A stretch of DNA of 64,000 nucleotides from GCA-2737725 sp965229355 (lineage in GTDB: Bacteria > Pseudomonadota > Alphaproteobacteria > Rhodospirillales > Rhodospirillaceae): NCBI GenBank assembly GCA_965229355.1, contig OZ245869.1, forward strand, positions 2,356,001-2,420,000, in the 5' to 3' direction. The translations under genes and the position numbers were made by a program. A model generated the notes under the pieces. That model worked only from the letters and a program-made list of their open reading frames with translations, made no database searches and was not told where the DNA came from. Position 1 is the stretch's first letter, and the number at the start of each line of letters is the position of its first letter. Shown here piece after piece: positions 51,111-59,710 of this stretch.

Positions 51111-51147
51111 CGCCCTCACCCCGACCCTCTCCCACGGGAAGAGGGGG
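51111..51147 (-). repeat. Palindromic REP-like repeat, copy R4 (inverted to R3)
   Basis: CGCCCTCACCCC is followed by CCCTCTCCC and GGGAAGAGGGGG; the inner palindrome has one extra A, so it is slightly diverged. It lies 4 bp before the end of the minus-strand histidine kinase gene. The GTGAGGG sides of R3 and R4 face each other. Confidence 0.78.
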
Positions 51148-51150
51148 AAA

Positions 51151-52536
51151 TCACAACGGTAGTCTAATCGTCGCGCGTAGGCCGCCTTTGGGGCTGTCGG
51201 CCAGTTCGATTTCGCCGCCCATACTGCGCACGATATCCAGCGCAATGGTGAGCCCCAATCCCACGCCGCCGGTTTTCGGATTGCGCGATGTTTCCAGGCG
51301 CGTGAAGGGGCGAAACACATCTTCGCGGTTTTCAGTCGGTATGCCGGGGCCATCATCATCGACATGGATTTCCAACATGCGTCCGGCTGTGCCCACGTTC
51401 ACATCAACGGTCTTGCCGTAACGCACCGCATTGCCGACCAGATTGTTCACGCAACGCTCGAACGCCACAGGCCGTAGCGGCATCGATTGCGGCAACTCAC
51501 TTAAGTTCAATGCAATGGTCGCGCCGTCGCGGCGGAAGCGTGCAACGATGTTTTCCATGACCTCGGCGACATCGGTAGGCACAGCCTCTTCGTTGCCTTC
51601 GCCTTTGGCAAACGTCAGGTACGCATCCAACATCTTTTCCATATCGGCCGCGTCGTCTTTGAGGGCTGCGATATCATCGGGCGTGACGCTGCGGCCCATC
51701 ATTTCTAATTGCAGCTTCATTCTTGTGAGTGGCGTGCGCAAATCGTGACTGACGCCAGATAACATATCTGTGCGTTGCGTAATCTGACGCGTGATGCGTC
51801 CGCGCATGATGTTGAACGCGCGCGCGGCTTGACGCACTTCAAAGGCACCTTCAGCCGGGAAGTCGGGCACATCGCGGCCTTTGCCAAACTCATCGGCGGC
51901 GCGCGCTAAGCGGCGCACTGCTTTGACTTGGTTGCGCAAGAAGATCGTCGCCACACCGAACAGCAGAAGGGATGAGCCGACCATCCAGATCACAAAGACA
52001 TAGGTGGTTGAACTGAACAAACGGCGGCGTGGGGCCAGGACATGCAGCACACCGCCGTCTAATTGCACATGAATCGAGATTTGCTTGTCCATGCGAAACG
52101 TTGCCAGATCAACCTGGAAGGGGCGCTTTAATGCGTCCCACAATGCTTCTTGCAACAAGTCATTCGACGCGTCGATTTCATCGCTGATGGATGCGGGGCC
52201 TAAGGTCGCGCCTTGCTCGAAGGAAATATCCATCATCAGCGTGCGCTTGGCCGTATCGGTAAGCCACGCCATGTTGGTGTCGCCGGGAAAATCTTTCATG
52301 AACACAGTGATGGAGGCGACATCACCCGCCAAGCTTGCCGCCATGCGGCGCGACATCGTGTCCCAGTGGTTATCGTAGAAAATATAAGTGGAAATGACCT
52401 GCACCAAAATCATCGGCACAACGATGATCAGGCTGGCGCGCGCCATCAACGTGCGTGGGGCCCAGCGCTCCCAATCCAGCATTTTCCACGCCGGAGATGG
52501 TGATGTGGTGCTGGCGCGCTGGATATTCTCGCTCAT
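51151..52536 (-). CDS. EnvZ-like sensor histidine kinase
   Basis: A 461-residue two-component sensor. Membrane helices lie at about 33-53 and 177-200 and flank a ~120-residue periplasmic domain. A HAMP domain follows, then the phospho-acceptor H264 in GVSHDLRTPLTRMKL. The ATPase domain has the N box (VNNLVGNAVRYGK), G1 (DDGPGIP), F (FRPFTRLE) and G2 (GVGLGLTIA). The HDLRTPLTRMKL sequence resembles EnvZ. It is co-transcribed with the response-regulator gene 3 bp upstream. The signal is not visible; in alphaproteobacteria similar pairs control envelope or osmotic responses. Confidence 0.93.
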   Translation of the reverse strand: MSENIQRASTTSPSPAWKMLDWERWAPRTLMARASLIIVVPMILVQVISTYIFYDNHWDTMSRRMAASLAGDVASITVFMKDFPGDTNMAWLTDTAKRTLMMDISFEQGATLGPASISDEIDASNDLLQEALWDALKRPFQVDLATFRMDKQISIHVQLDGGVLHVLAPRRRLFSSTTYVFVIWMVGSSLLLFGVATIFLRNQVKAVRRLARAADEFGKGRDVPDFPAEGAFEVRQAARAFNIMRGRITRQITQRTDMLSGVSHDLRTPLTRMKLQLEMMGRSVTPDDIAALKDDAADMEKMLDAYLTFAKGEGNEEAVPTDVAEVMENIVARFRRDGATIALNLSELPQSMPLRPVAFERCVNNLVGNAVRYGKTVDVNVGTAGRMLEIHVDDDGPGIPTENREDVFRPFTRLETSRNPKTGGVGLGLTIALDIVRSMGGEIELADSPKGGLRATIRLPL

Positions 52537-52539
52537 GAT

Positions 52540-53241
52540 TTAGTCGGCGCGTAAGAGGTAGCCCGTGCCGCGCACGGTTTGCAGATAGCGCGGCTGGCGC
52601 GGGTCGGCTTCTAACTTCCGGCGCAAGCGCGTGATTTGCACGTCAATCGTACGTGGGTTCGAGCCGTCTTCGGCGGCAGCTGCGAGCACCATGCGATCTA
52701 CCGGCTCGTTCACGTGGTCCACCAGAATGCGCAACAGTTCCGCTTCGCTTGAGGTCAGGTGCACGGCGGTACCATCTTGCATGAGCTGGTGACGCGCGAG
52801 ATCGTAGCGGCAATTGCCGAATTTCAATTCCAGGCGTGTGGGTTCGTCTTGCACAGGCGCGCGGCGCAAAATTGAATTCACGCGCAGCAGCAGTTCGCGC
52901 GGTTCGAACGGCTTGGCCATGTAATCGTCCGCACCATGTTCCAGGCCTTGGATGCGTTGGTCAGCTTCGCCCATGGCGGTCAGCATCATGATCGGTACAT
53001 TGCTGCTGCCGCGGATGAACTTGATGAGCGAGAGGCCGTCTTCGCCCGGCATCATGCGATCCACGACCAACAGATCGAACCGCAGGCCTGTGAGATGCTG
53101 GCGGGCTTCGGCGGCACTTTGCGCGGCGGTCACCATATAGCCGTTGTCTTTTAAATAGCGCGCCAACAAATTGCACAGCCTCGGGTCGTCGTCGACGACG
53201 AGGATGTGCTGTGCGGGTTCAATGAGTGAATCTTGGGACAT
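52540..53241 (-). CDS. OmpR-family response regulator
   Basis: A 233-residue regulator. The receiver has the acidic pair DDD (17-19), phospho-acceptor D61 in LLVVDRMMPGEDG, and K110 in MAKPFEPRELL. The C-terminal winged helix carries SSEAELLRILVDHVNEPVDR and the recognition region RTIDVQITRLRRKLEADP ending RGTGYLL, typical of OmpR. It precedes the EnvZ-like kinase gene and acts with it by phosphotransfer. Confidence 0.95.
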   Translation of the reverse strand: MSQDSLIEPAQHILVVDDDPRLCNLLARYLKDNGYMVTAAQSAAEARQHLTGLRFDLLVVDRMMPGEDGLSLIKFIRGSSNVPIMMLTAMGEADQRIQGLEHGADDYMAKPFEPRELLLRVNSILRRAPVQDEPTRLELKFGNCRYDLARHQLMQDGTAVHLTSSEAELLRILVDHVNEPVDRMVLAAAAEDGSNPRTIDVQITRLRRKLEADPRQPRYLQTVRGTGYLLRAD

Positions 53242-53302
53242 GACAACAGTTTAGCCGGTACGGCGTATGCTGTTAAGGTGATCCGTCAGGGTCGCTTCTT
53301 CT

Positions 53303-53872
53303 TTAGGGCGCGCCATCCGGCTCGCCGGCACCAATATCGATCCAATGGTGGAAAACGATATCCTGCACCACTTTAAAGCTATCGCGGAGTTCCAAGGCTT
53401 GCTGCGCGTTGGCGACACTGGCGTACGTGACGAAGCATTTCATGGTGGGGTCATCCACGCCAATCGGCAGGCCAATCGCAGGGCAATCCACCAACGCGCC
53501 AGTTTTGGTGAGCACGCGGCGTGTGCAGACATAGCCGACAGGGTGGCTGACGCTTTCCCACACCAAGTGATGCGCGCGCGCCTGAACCTCGGGGGCGTAA
53601 AGTGTCATCAGATTGTGTGTGGTGGGCGCTAAGCCCGACACGCTTTCCAGGCGGGTGCCGAACAGGCGCACCACCATATCTGTCGGCCCAAACACATCCA
53701 CAATCGTTACGTTGGGCTGCAAGTTTGGTTTCGCGCAATCCAAGTAGTCACGCAGGCTTGGGACCAGCCCGCCGTGCCCATTGTCTTTAGTGAGGGGCAG
53801 GTCTTCCCAGCTTTCAAAAAATTCGATGATTTCCGGCGCCGTCGTGGACGGGAAAACGCTGCGACTACCCAT
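53303..53872 (-). CDS. PAS-fold protein of unknown function
   Basis: A 189-residue soluble protein that appears to be a single PAS-like domain of the alphaproteobacterial PAS_5 type: SLRDYLDCAKPNLQPNVTIVDV, VVRLFGTRLESVSGL, LMTLYAPEVQARAHHLVWES, PVGYVCTRRVLTKTGALVDC, ending with IGLPIGVDD. No output domain is attached. It lies between a MarR gene and the two-component pair, all on the minus strand, so it may sense a cofactor or small molecule for that pair. That link is inferred. Confidence 0.8.
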   Translation of the reverse strand: MGSRSVFPSTTAPEIIEFFESWEDLPLTKDNGHGGLVPSLRDYLDCAKPNLQPNVTIVDVFGPTDMVVRLFGTRLESVSGLAPTTHNLMTLYAPEVQARAHHLVWESVSHPVGYVCTRRVLTKTGALVDCPAIGLPIGVDDPTMKCFVTYASVANAQQALELRDSFKVVQDIVFHHWIDIGAGEPDGAP

Positions 53873-53880
53873 AACGACGA

Positions 53881-54369
53881 TTACTTCTCACCGGTCTTAA
53901 AACGTTGGCGTGCGGTTTCATTCATGATTCCTAGCACTACTTTACGGAAACCATCTACAGCAACGGCACCTGCATCTTTGTAGGCCGCCGCTATTCGGGC
54001 TCGCTGTTCTGTGGTGAGCAGGTTCTCCAATTCGTGGCCTTTGTCGGTCAGGTGCAACAGTCTTTGGCGTCCATCTTGCGTGCCCTTTTTTTGCACGATG
54101 TAGTTTTCGCGCACGAGTTGGCTCAATACCCGAGATAGGCTTTGTTTCGTGATTCCCAAGATGTCGAGCAACGCGCTGACGGTAATGCCAGGATGACGGC
54201 CGACGAAATAAATCACGCGGTGATGCGCACGGCCAAAGCCTTGCTTGGCCAAGATCACATCCGCACGCGCTGTAAAGTCGCGGTACGAGAAGAACAACAA
54301 CTCTATCGCCTGGCGCAGATCTTCATCGCGCAAGAACAGCGGATTCGCAGAGGCTTTTGGATCGGCCAC
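53881..54369 (-). CDS. MarR-family transcriptional regulator
   Basis: A 162-residue winged-helix regulator. The DNA-binding part reads HPGITVSALLDILGITKQSLSRVLSQLV with the wing YIVQKKGTQDGRQRLLHLTDKG, the MarR signature in the usual position. The N- and C-terminal helices form the dimer. The start is GTG 54369, with GGGG upstream. It is divergent from ilvE across 162 bp, and MarR regulators usually repress themselves and the divergent gene; an imperfect palindrome next to its start is a candidate operator. Confidence 0.92.
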   Translation of the reverse strand: MADPKASANPLFLRDEDLRQAIELLFFSYRDFTARADVILAKQGFGRAHHRVIYFVGRHPGITVSALLDILGITKQSLSRVLSQLVRENYIVQKKGTQDGRQRLLHLTDKGHELENLLTTEQRARIAAAYKDAGAVAVDGFRKVVLGIMNETARQRFKTGEK

Positions 54370-54390
54370 AGTTCAACCCCTTTTGGCCAT

Positions 54391-54413
54391 ATACGTCAGT
54401 AGTATTGACATAT
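54391..54413. promoter_or_regulatory. Candidate MarR operator
   Basis: ATACGTCA (54391-54398) and TGACATAT (54406-54413) form an inverted repeat with 7 of 8 matches across a 7-base spacer. It lies 22 bp upstream of the marR start in the marR-ilvE intergenic region. The size suits a MarR dimer. Confidence 0.45.
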
Positions 54414-54531
54414 TTATACCCCAGGCCTATGGTTTAGATATTACGATTCGTATGCCCGCAGAGTAATATAATTTCGCGCGTTGAACGTACCGCCGCGACG
54501 GGTATCTTGAGGCAAATACGGAGTTTCACCA

Positions 54532-55425
54532 ATGACCACCCCGACTTTTGATGATCGCGACGGATACATCTGGTTCAACGGCTCCCTCATGCCATGGCGC
54601 GGCGTGAAGGTCCATGTGCTCACCCATGCTTTGCACTACGCCAGCAGCGTGTTCGAAGGCGAACGTTCATACCGCGGCAAAGTGTTTAAGCTCGAAGAGC
54701 ACACCGAGCGCTTGTTTTACTCGGCTGGCATTCTCGACATGAAGATGCCGTTCACCCAACAGCAGATCAATGACGCGACGTATGAGACCATTCGCGCCAA
54801 CAATCTGACCGATTGCTACGTGCGCCCGATGGCGTGGCGCGGCAGCGAAATGATGGGTGTGGCGGCGCAATCCACCAAAACGAATGTTGCCATCGCCGTG
54901 TGGCCGTGGCCGTCGTACTTCTCACCGGAAGAGCGTCTGAAGGGCATCCGCTTAGATATGGCCGAGTGGCGCCGTCCGCACCCCGATACCGCTCCGGTGC
55001 GCGCTAAAGCTGCTGGCTTGTACATGATCTGCACGCTCAACAAACACGCAGCCGAGCGTAAGGGTTACGATGATGCGTTGATGCTCGATTGGCGCGGCCA
55101 AGTGGCGGAAGCCACAGGGGCCAACGTGTTCTTCATCATCAACGGTGAAATCCACACGCCGACACCAGACTGCTTCTTGGATGGCATCACGCGCCGTACC
55201 GTTATCGCGCTGGCCAAAGCACGCGGATATAAAGTGATTGAACGCGTCATCATGCCGGAAGATATGGCCAAGGCGCAGGAATGCTTCCTTACAGGCACCG
55301 CAGCGGAAGTAACGCCGGTGCGCGAAATCGGGCCGTACAAATTTACGCCCGGTGAAGTCTGCAAAAACCTGATGATCGATTACGACGCAGCGACCGGCAA
55401 GACACCTGCTGCGCAAGCCGCCTAA
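54532..55425 (+). CDS. ilvE: Branched-chain amino-acid aminotransferase
   Basis: A 297-residue class-IV PLP aminotransferase for the last step of Leu, Ile and Val synthesis or the first of their breakdown. HALHYASSVFEGERSYRGK is the N-terminal substrate block, K159 in APVRAKAAGLYM is the PLP Schiff-base lysine at the IlvE position, and VAEATGANVFFI with GTAAEVTPVREIG bind the cofactor phosphate. It overlaps the 3' end of the convergent moaE by 4 bp. Its promoter faces that of the MarR gene. Confidence 0.94.
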   Translation: MTTPTFDDRDGYIWFNGSLMPWRGVKVHVLTHALHYASSVFEGERSYRGKVFKLEEHTERLFYSAGILDMKMPFTQQQINDATYETIRANNLTDCYVRPMAWRGSEMMGVAAQSTKTNVAIAVWPWPSYFSPEERLKGIRLDMAEWRRPHPDTAPVRAKAAGLYMICTLNKHAAERKGYDDALMLDWRGQVAEATGANVFFIINGEIHTPTPDCFLDGITRRTVIALAKARGYKVIERVIMPEDMAKAQECFLTGTAAEVTPVREIGPYKFTPGEVCKNLMIDYDAATGKTPAAQAA

Positions 55426-55892
55426 GACTTATTCCAGCGCTCCGCACGTTCATCATCAGATGTTTGTGCGGCAACCCACGACGAACCCGAAGGCCCCGTT
55501 TCTTTTTTCCAGAACGGGGCCTTTGTTTTCAGCCAATCCATCAGGAACTCGCACGCTGCAAACGCATCGCCGCGATGGGCTGACGCTGTGGCGACAAACA
55601 CAATTGCTTCGGTCGGTTTTAAAACGCCGTAGCGGTGAATGATCGTGACATCATCGAGCGGCCAACGGGCTTTGGCTTGTGCGGCTAAATCCAGAAGCTG
55701 CTTGTCGGCCATGCCGGGATAAGCATCCAATTCCATCGTCGCGATTATTTCGCCCGTTGCTTTATCACTCCCGCGAAAATCGCGCATCTGCCCGATGAAG
55801 GTGCAAATGGCGCCAGAGGTGTTATTGCGCGCAGCAAATTTTTCCGTTTCCGCACCAATCTCAAACGCATCTTTCTGGACGCGAATATCCAT
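55422..55892 (-). CDS. moaE: Molybdopterin synthase catalytic subunit
   Basis: The 156-residue large subunit that transfers sulfur from MoaD thiocarboxylate to precursor Z. ICTFIGQMRDF, TMELDAYPGMADKQL, VTIIHRYGVLKPTEAIVFVATASAHR and the C-terminal KTKAPFWKKE (catalytic Lys region) are all MoaE signatures. It overlaps moaD by one base (TAATG). Confidence 0.95.
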   Translation of the reverse strand: MDIRVQKDAFEIGAETEKFAARNNTSGAICTFIGQMRDFRGSDKATGEIIATMELDAYPGMADKQLLDLAAQAKARWPLDDVTIIHRYGVLKPTEAIVFVATASAHRGDAFAACEFLMDWLKTKAPFWKKETGPSGSSWVAAQTSDDERAERWNKS

Positions 55893-56149
55893 TATCCACC
55901 TGTGACGGGTGGAAAGAACGCGACTTCTTTGGCACCCGCAATCTTTGTGCTGTGCGCGCTGTGGGTTTGGTCGATGGCGGCGCGAATTTGCGCACGGTTT
56001 TGGAATGCGTCAGCGTGCTTGGGGCTTTGCGTTGAAAGCCAGTCCATCAATTGCGCGACCGTTTCCACGGTTGCAGGGGGGCTCACGGTTTCATCACCGC
56101 GCCCAACCTTCTCACGGACCCACGCGAAGTAGAGGATGTTGAGGGACAC
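55892..56149 (-). CDS. moaD: Molybdopterin synthase sulfur carrier subunit
   Basis: An 85-residue ubiquitin-like protein ending in Gly-Gly (VAFFPPVTGG), where the thiocarboxylate is formed. The N-terminus LNILYFAWVREKVGRGDE is typical. It is translated with moaE and follows pgsA by 8 bp. Confidence 0.94.
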   Translation of the reverse strand: MSLNILYFAWVREKVGRGDETVSPPATVETVAQLMDWLSTQSPKHADAFQNRAQIRAAIDQTHSAHSTKIAGAKEVAFFPPVTGG

Positions 56150-56157
56150 GATATGGA

Positions 56158-56745
56158 TCAGCCGGTTTTGTCAGATGGCGGGGTTGGCGCTGAACCTTCA
56201 TCCATGTACGCCAAACCAGCGCGCAAATAATCGTAACCCGTGATCAGCGTAATGGCGGCAGCAATCCAAATGCCAACTTCGCCAATGAACTCGGCTGGAA
56301 TCCATGGCGGTGCCGCATTGCCGACAATCACGAAGCCCAAGGCCACCATTTGCACGGTGGTTTTAGCTTTCGCCAGTTTCGTAACCGGCAGGCCCACATG
56401 AAGTTCGGCCAGAAATTCACGCAACCCCGACACAAAAATTTCACGCAAGAGAATCACCAGTGCGGGCAGGAACGACCACGGCCCCACGCGATCAAACGCG
56501 ACAATCATGAACAGTACCGAGACCACCAGCAGCTTGTCAGCGATGGGGTCGAGGAAGCGGCCCAAGCGCGAGACCAGCTTTTCGCGGCGCGCCAAGTAGC
56601 CGTCAAAAAAGTCGGTAATACCCGCAAGTGCAAACAGCGCACACGCTGTCCAGCGCATTGTCGGGCTATCGAAATAGAACGTGGCCACCACCACAGGGAT
56701 GATGATGATGCGAGACATCGTCAGAATGTTCGGCAGGTTCCACAC
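56158..56745 (-). CDS. pgsA: CDP-diacylglycerol-glycerol-3-phosphate 3-phosphatidyltransferase
   Basis: A 195-residue inner-membrane enzyme of phosphatidylglycerol synthesis. NLPNILTMSRIIIIPVV is the N-terminal block, and the CDP-alcohol phosphotransferase motif D-G-x2-A-R-x8-G-x3-D-x3-D is present as DGYLARREKLVSRLGRFLDP (with AD). Several membrane helices follow. It lies between uvrC and moaD on the minus strand, a conserved order. Confidence 0.94.
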   Translation of the reverse strand: MWNLPNILTMSRIIIIPVVVATFYFDSPTMRWTACALFALAGITDFFDGYLARREKLVSRLGRFLDPIADKLLVVSVLFMIVAFDRVGPWSFLPALVILLREIFVSGLREFLAELHVGLPVTKLAKAKTTVQMVALGFVIVGNAAPPWIPAEFIGEVGIWIAAAITLITGYDYLRAGLAYMDEGSAPTPPSDKTG

Positions 56746-56820
56746 GTTCTTGTACCTACTTGGAGCTAATCTCTTTAAAGCCCGATCTGTTAACCGGCGC
56801 GTTCTATATAGTGATCGATT

Positions 56821-58785
56821 TTACCCTTCTGGGTGAAAATGATCATAGATTTTTTTCGCCATGGCGGCACTGATCCCCTCGACAGTTTGCAAGTCTTGAA
56901 TACCAGCATCTGCAACGTCGCGGGCCGACCCAAAGTGCCGAATTAATGCCTTTTTGCGGGCGGCCCCAATCCCTGCCACATCATCTAGGGTCGACTGGCC
57001 AATGGCTTTGCTGCGCTTGGCCCGATGCGTGGTAATGGCAAAGCGGTGGGCCTCATCACGTAACCGTTGCAAGAAATACAACACCGGATGATTGGGTGGC
57101 AGCATGAACGACGGCTGGCCCGGCATGTGGAAATGTTCGCGGCCAGCATTGCGGTCGGGACCCTTGGAAATCGACGCCATCACGACGTCATCAATACCCA
57201 AATCCGCCAGCACTTGCAGACCAGCGTTCAATTGGCCTTCGCCACCGTCCAGCAAAACTAAGTCAGGCCACTGGCCTTGTGTGCGGTCAGGGTCTTCGGT
57301 TTGCGCGCGGGCAAAGCGGCGGGTGAGCACTTCACGCATCGCACCGTAATCATCGCCTGCCGCCAAATTCGGGGTTTTGATGTTGAACTTACGGTACGCG
57401 TTTTTCATCAAACCTGAAGGACCAGCGACAATCATGCCGCCGACCATGTTGGTGCCTGAAATGTGCGAGTTATCGTAAACTTCAATGCGCTCGGGCGGTG
57501 CGGCCAGTTTGAAGACTTCCATGGTGCCATCCAACAACGCGCGCTGTGCGCTATTTTCGGCCTGACGGCGTAACAACGCCTCACGCGCGTTGGTCACCGC
57601 ATGTTCAACGATCTTCTTACGGTCGCCGCGTTGGGGGATCGCCAGCTCAACTTTGCGATCGGCGCGCAGGGCCAAAGCATCAGACACCAATTGATGATTG
57701 GGAATATTCATATTCAACAGAATTTCTTTAGGTGGCGGGAAGTTGGCGTAAAACTGCCCGACAAACGCTTCCATAATCTCGCCGTCGGTATCTTCCGCGG
57801 CATGAACTGGGAAGTAGGCGCGGTTGCCGAAGTTCTGACCACCCCGGAAGAAGAACACCTGAACGCAACTTTGGCCGTTGGCACGGTGCATCCCAATCAC
57901 ATCGGCTTCGCCGAGGCCCGAAACGTTGATATCCTGATGGGACTGCACAACCGTCAGCGCGCGGATACGGTCACGATACCGCGCAGCTGCTTCGTAATTC
58001 AGTTCGGCAGCGGCGGCATCCATGCTCTTTGCCAACTCATCTTGAATCGCCCGGCTATCGCCATGCAGAAACTCACGCGCCTGACGTACGAGGTCGCCGT
58101 AATCAGTGGTGTTGATTTTGCCGACACATGGCGCTGTGCAACGTTTGATTTGATAGAGCAGGCAAGGCCGCGTGCGATTGGAATACACCGCGTCTGTGCA
58201 ACTGCGCAGCAAAAACACCTTTTGCAGTGTTGTGAGTGTGCGGTTGACGGCCAGCGTCGAGGCAAAGGGGCCAAAGTATTCGTTGCCCTTTGCACGCGCG
58301 CCGCGATGTTTCAGCACCCGCGGAAAATCATGACCGCCCGGAATGACAATGTACGGAAACGATTTATCGTCACGCAGCAGAATGTTGTAGCGGGGCTTCA
58401 ACTGCTTAATCAGGTTGCTTTCCAGCAGCAGCGCTTCGGCCTCGGTATGCGTAACAACAATTTCCAGATGATTGGTTTCGTAGACCATTCGCTGCAAACG
58501 AATGGGCATGCGGTCTACGCGCGTGTACGACACCACGCGTTTCTTCAGGTGCTTGGCTTTGCCGACATACAGCACGTCGCCCTTGGCGTTGATCATGCGG
58601 TACACGCCAGGCTTGGGCGGCAGCGTGGCGACAGCCGCTTGCAGAATCTCTAAGCCACTGCCTCCAGCCGTTTCGACCTTGGGCAGCGCGTCAATTGCTG
58701 GCGGGGCATCCAACGCAATAGTGGGGTCTGCCGCAGCTTCAGTGGCTGGCGTATCGTCGGGTGATGGCGGGTTGTCAGAGAACAT
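56821..58785 (-). CDS. uvrC: Excinuclease ABC subunit C
   Basis: A 654-residue nucleotide-excision repair nuclease. The GIY-YIG domain (PGVYRMINAKGDVLYVGKAKH) makes the 3' incision. A UVR domain follows (DELAKSMDAAAAELNYEAAA). The RNase H-like 5' nuclease domain contains IEVYDNSHISGTNMVGGMIV and LVLLDGGEGQLNAG. The tandem HhH region is near the end (LDDVAGIGAARKKALIRHFG). A ~45-residue acidic/Pro/Ala leader precedes the GIY-YIG domain. It is the first gene of the uvrC-pgsA-moaD-moaE group. Confidence 0.96.
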   Translation of the reverse strand: MFSDNPPSPDDTPATEAAADPTIALDAPPAIDALPKVETAGGSGLEILQAAVATLPPKPGVYRMINAKGDVLYVGKAKHLKKRVVSYTRVDRMPIRLQRMVYETNHLEIVVTHTEAEALLLESNLIKQLKPRYNILLRDDKSFPYIVIPGGHDFPRVLKHRGARAKGNEYFGPFASTLAVNRTLTTLQKVFLLRSCTDAVYSNRTRPCLLYQIKRCTAPCVGKINTTDYGDLVRQAREFLHGDSRAIQDELAKSMDAAAAELNYEAAARYRDRIRALTVVQSHQDINVSGLGEADVIGMHRANGQSCVQVFFFRGGQNFGNRAYFPVHAAEDTDGEIMEAFVGQFYANFPPPKEILLNMNIPNHQLVSDALALRADRKVELAIPQRGDRKKIVEHAVTNAREALLRRQAENSAQRALLDGTMEVFKLAAPPERIEVYDNSHISGTNMVGGMIVAGPSGLMKNAYRKFNIKTPNLAAGDDYGAMREVLTRRFARAQTEDPDRTQGQWPDLVLLDGGEGQLNAGLQVLADLGIDDVVMASISKGPDRNAGREHFHMPGQPSFMLPPNHPVLYFLQRLRDEAHRFAITTHRAKRSKAIGQSTLDDVAGIGAARKKALIRHFGSARDVADAGIQDLQTVEGISAAMAKKIYDHFHPEG

Positions 58786-59259
58786 TAGGCAATCTGAGCA
58801 GGGATGGTGTTGGCGTCAACGCGTGAGGTTTTTGAAAATAATCAGCCGAAACCGCCACATAAGGCTTCATGCGTGCCGTCGCAAAACAGTCATCAAAATG
58901 CGTGGCCACTGAGGCTTTGACGATATCCACGGTTTCTGTGGATAAGTCTGTCGGTAACTTCCCATGACTTCGATTCGCGTGGCGGCTTACCTAGGGTGTA
59001 ACCCATTTGCCTGTTTTTTAGGCTGATTTTATAAATCATTGAAAAACAATATTTTTTAAATCTGATTGTGGCAAACGCAGCTTACGGCAAAAAATATTTT
59101 CAACTTGGTTGAGAGCGAATCGAGATTAAAATTTGCTTGTGAACAACTTTGCTTGACCGAGCGGTCCATGCAGCGCAGCCAAGTGATTCGATGGCAAATT
59201 TGTGTCTGTTTTCTTGCGGTTAGGCCGCAGCCCATTAAGGCCGGTCGGCCAAAGCCCGC
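58786..59259. other. AT-rich non-coding region with DnaA-box-like inverted repeat
   Basis: This 474-bp gap has no credible gene. TATCCAC (58924-58930) and GTGGATA (58938-58944) form a perfect inverted repeat whose right half is a perfect DnaA box (TTATCCACA on the minus strand, 58937-58945). A third, weaker box TTGTTCACA is at 59138-59146 (minus). The centre (about 59020-59100) is very AT-rich and contains a 10-bp inverted repeat AATATTTTTT/AAAAAATATT (59048-59057, 59089-59098). GANTC occurs at 58972, 59117 and 59185. The uvrC promoter must also be here. The combination recalls a replication or DnaA-controlled region, but the evidence is thin. Confidence 0.45.
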
Positions 59260-59685
59260 TTAACGCGGCCGCGACCGGTTTGCCGCGAAGCGTTCGATTT
59301 CCACGCCGACGCTGGCCGTGTCCGAAAAAACATCCAGCTTTTCAACTCGTACGCGTGCTGATTGCGTGTTTGCCGATTGCAAGCAGATCTCAGCAATACG
59401 CTCGGCCAGAGTTTCGACCAGATTAATGTGGCCGTCTGCGACAATTGCGCGGATGCGCACCACAAGCTGTTCGTAGCACAGCACATTTTCCAATTGGTCG
59501 CCGTGCGGTGTGTCGCCTTCGTACACGCCCACGTCGATATTTACGCGTACCCGCTGGGGACCGCGCTTTTCGTGGGCATGAACGCCAATCACGCACGTCA
59601 GGAGCAAGTCGCGCACAAAAACATGGCGGATACCCATGCCAGCGTCGGCGATTTTCAGCGTTTCGATAACCTGGTTTTTGCTCAT
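59260..59685 (-). CDS. folB: Dihydroneopterin aldolase
   Basis: A 141-residue folate-pathway enzyme that converts dihydroneopterin to hydroxymethyl-dihydropterin. IRHVFVRDLLLTCVIGVHAHEKRGPQRVRVNI is recognisable in pieces: the conserved G-x-x-x-x-E-R-x-x-x-Q is present as GVHAHEKRGPQ, and INLVETLAERIAEICL is the C-terminal block. The distribution of residues fits alphaproteobacterial FolB. An SDR gene lies 25 bp upstream on the same strand. Confidence 0.92.
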   Translation of the reverse strand: MSKNQVIETLKIADAGMGIRHVFVRDLLLTCVIGVHAHEKRGPQRVRVNIDVGVYEGDTPHGDQLENVLCYEQLVVRIRAIVADGHINLVETLAERIAEICLQSANTQSARVRVEKLDVFSDTASVGVEIERFAANRSRPR

Positions 59686-59710
59686 GTTGGGCGTCCGTCC
59701 ATTGAGGATT

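Noticed and set aside
57601..58653. 350-codon open frame antisense to uvrC
   Set aside because: uvrC is complete with all domains on the minus strand; this frame shows no family motif and no RBS.
58786..59259. Calling this gap the chromosomal origin
   Set aside because: Only one perfect DnaA box and one weak one are present, and the neighbours (uvrC, folB) are not typical origin markers; it is kept only as a lower-confidence observation.
59066..59263. 65-codon open frame in the uvrC-folB gap
   Set aside because: It has no RBS, unusual composition and no family; the region looks non-coding.
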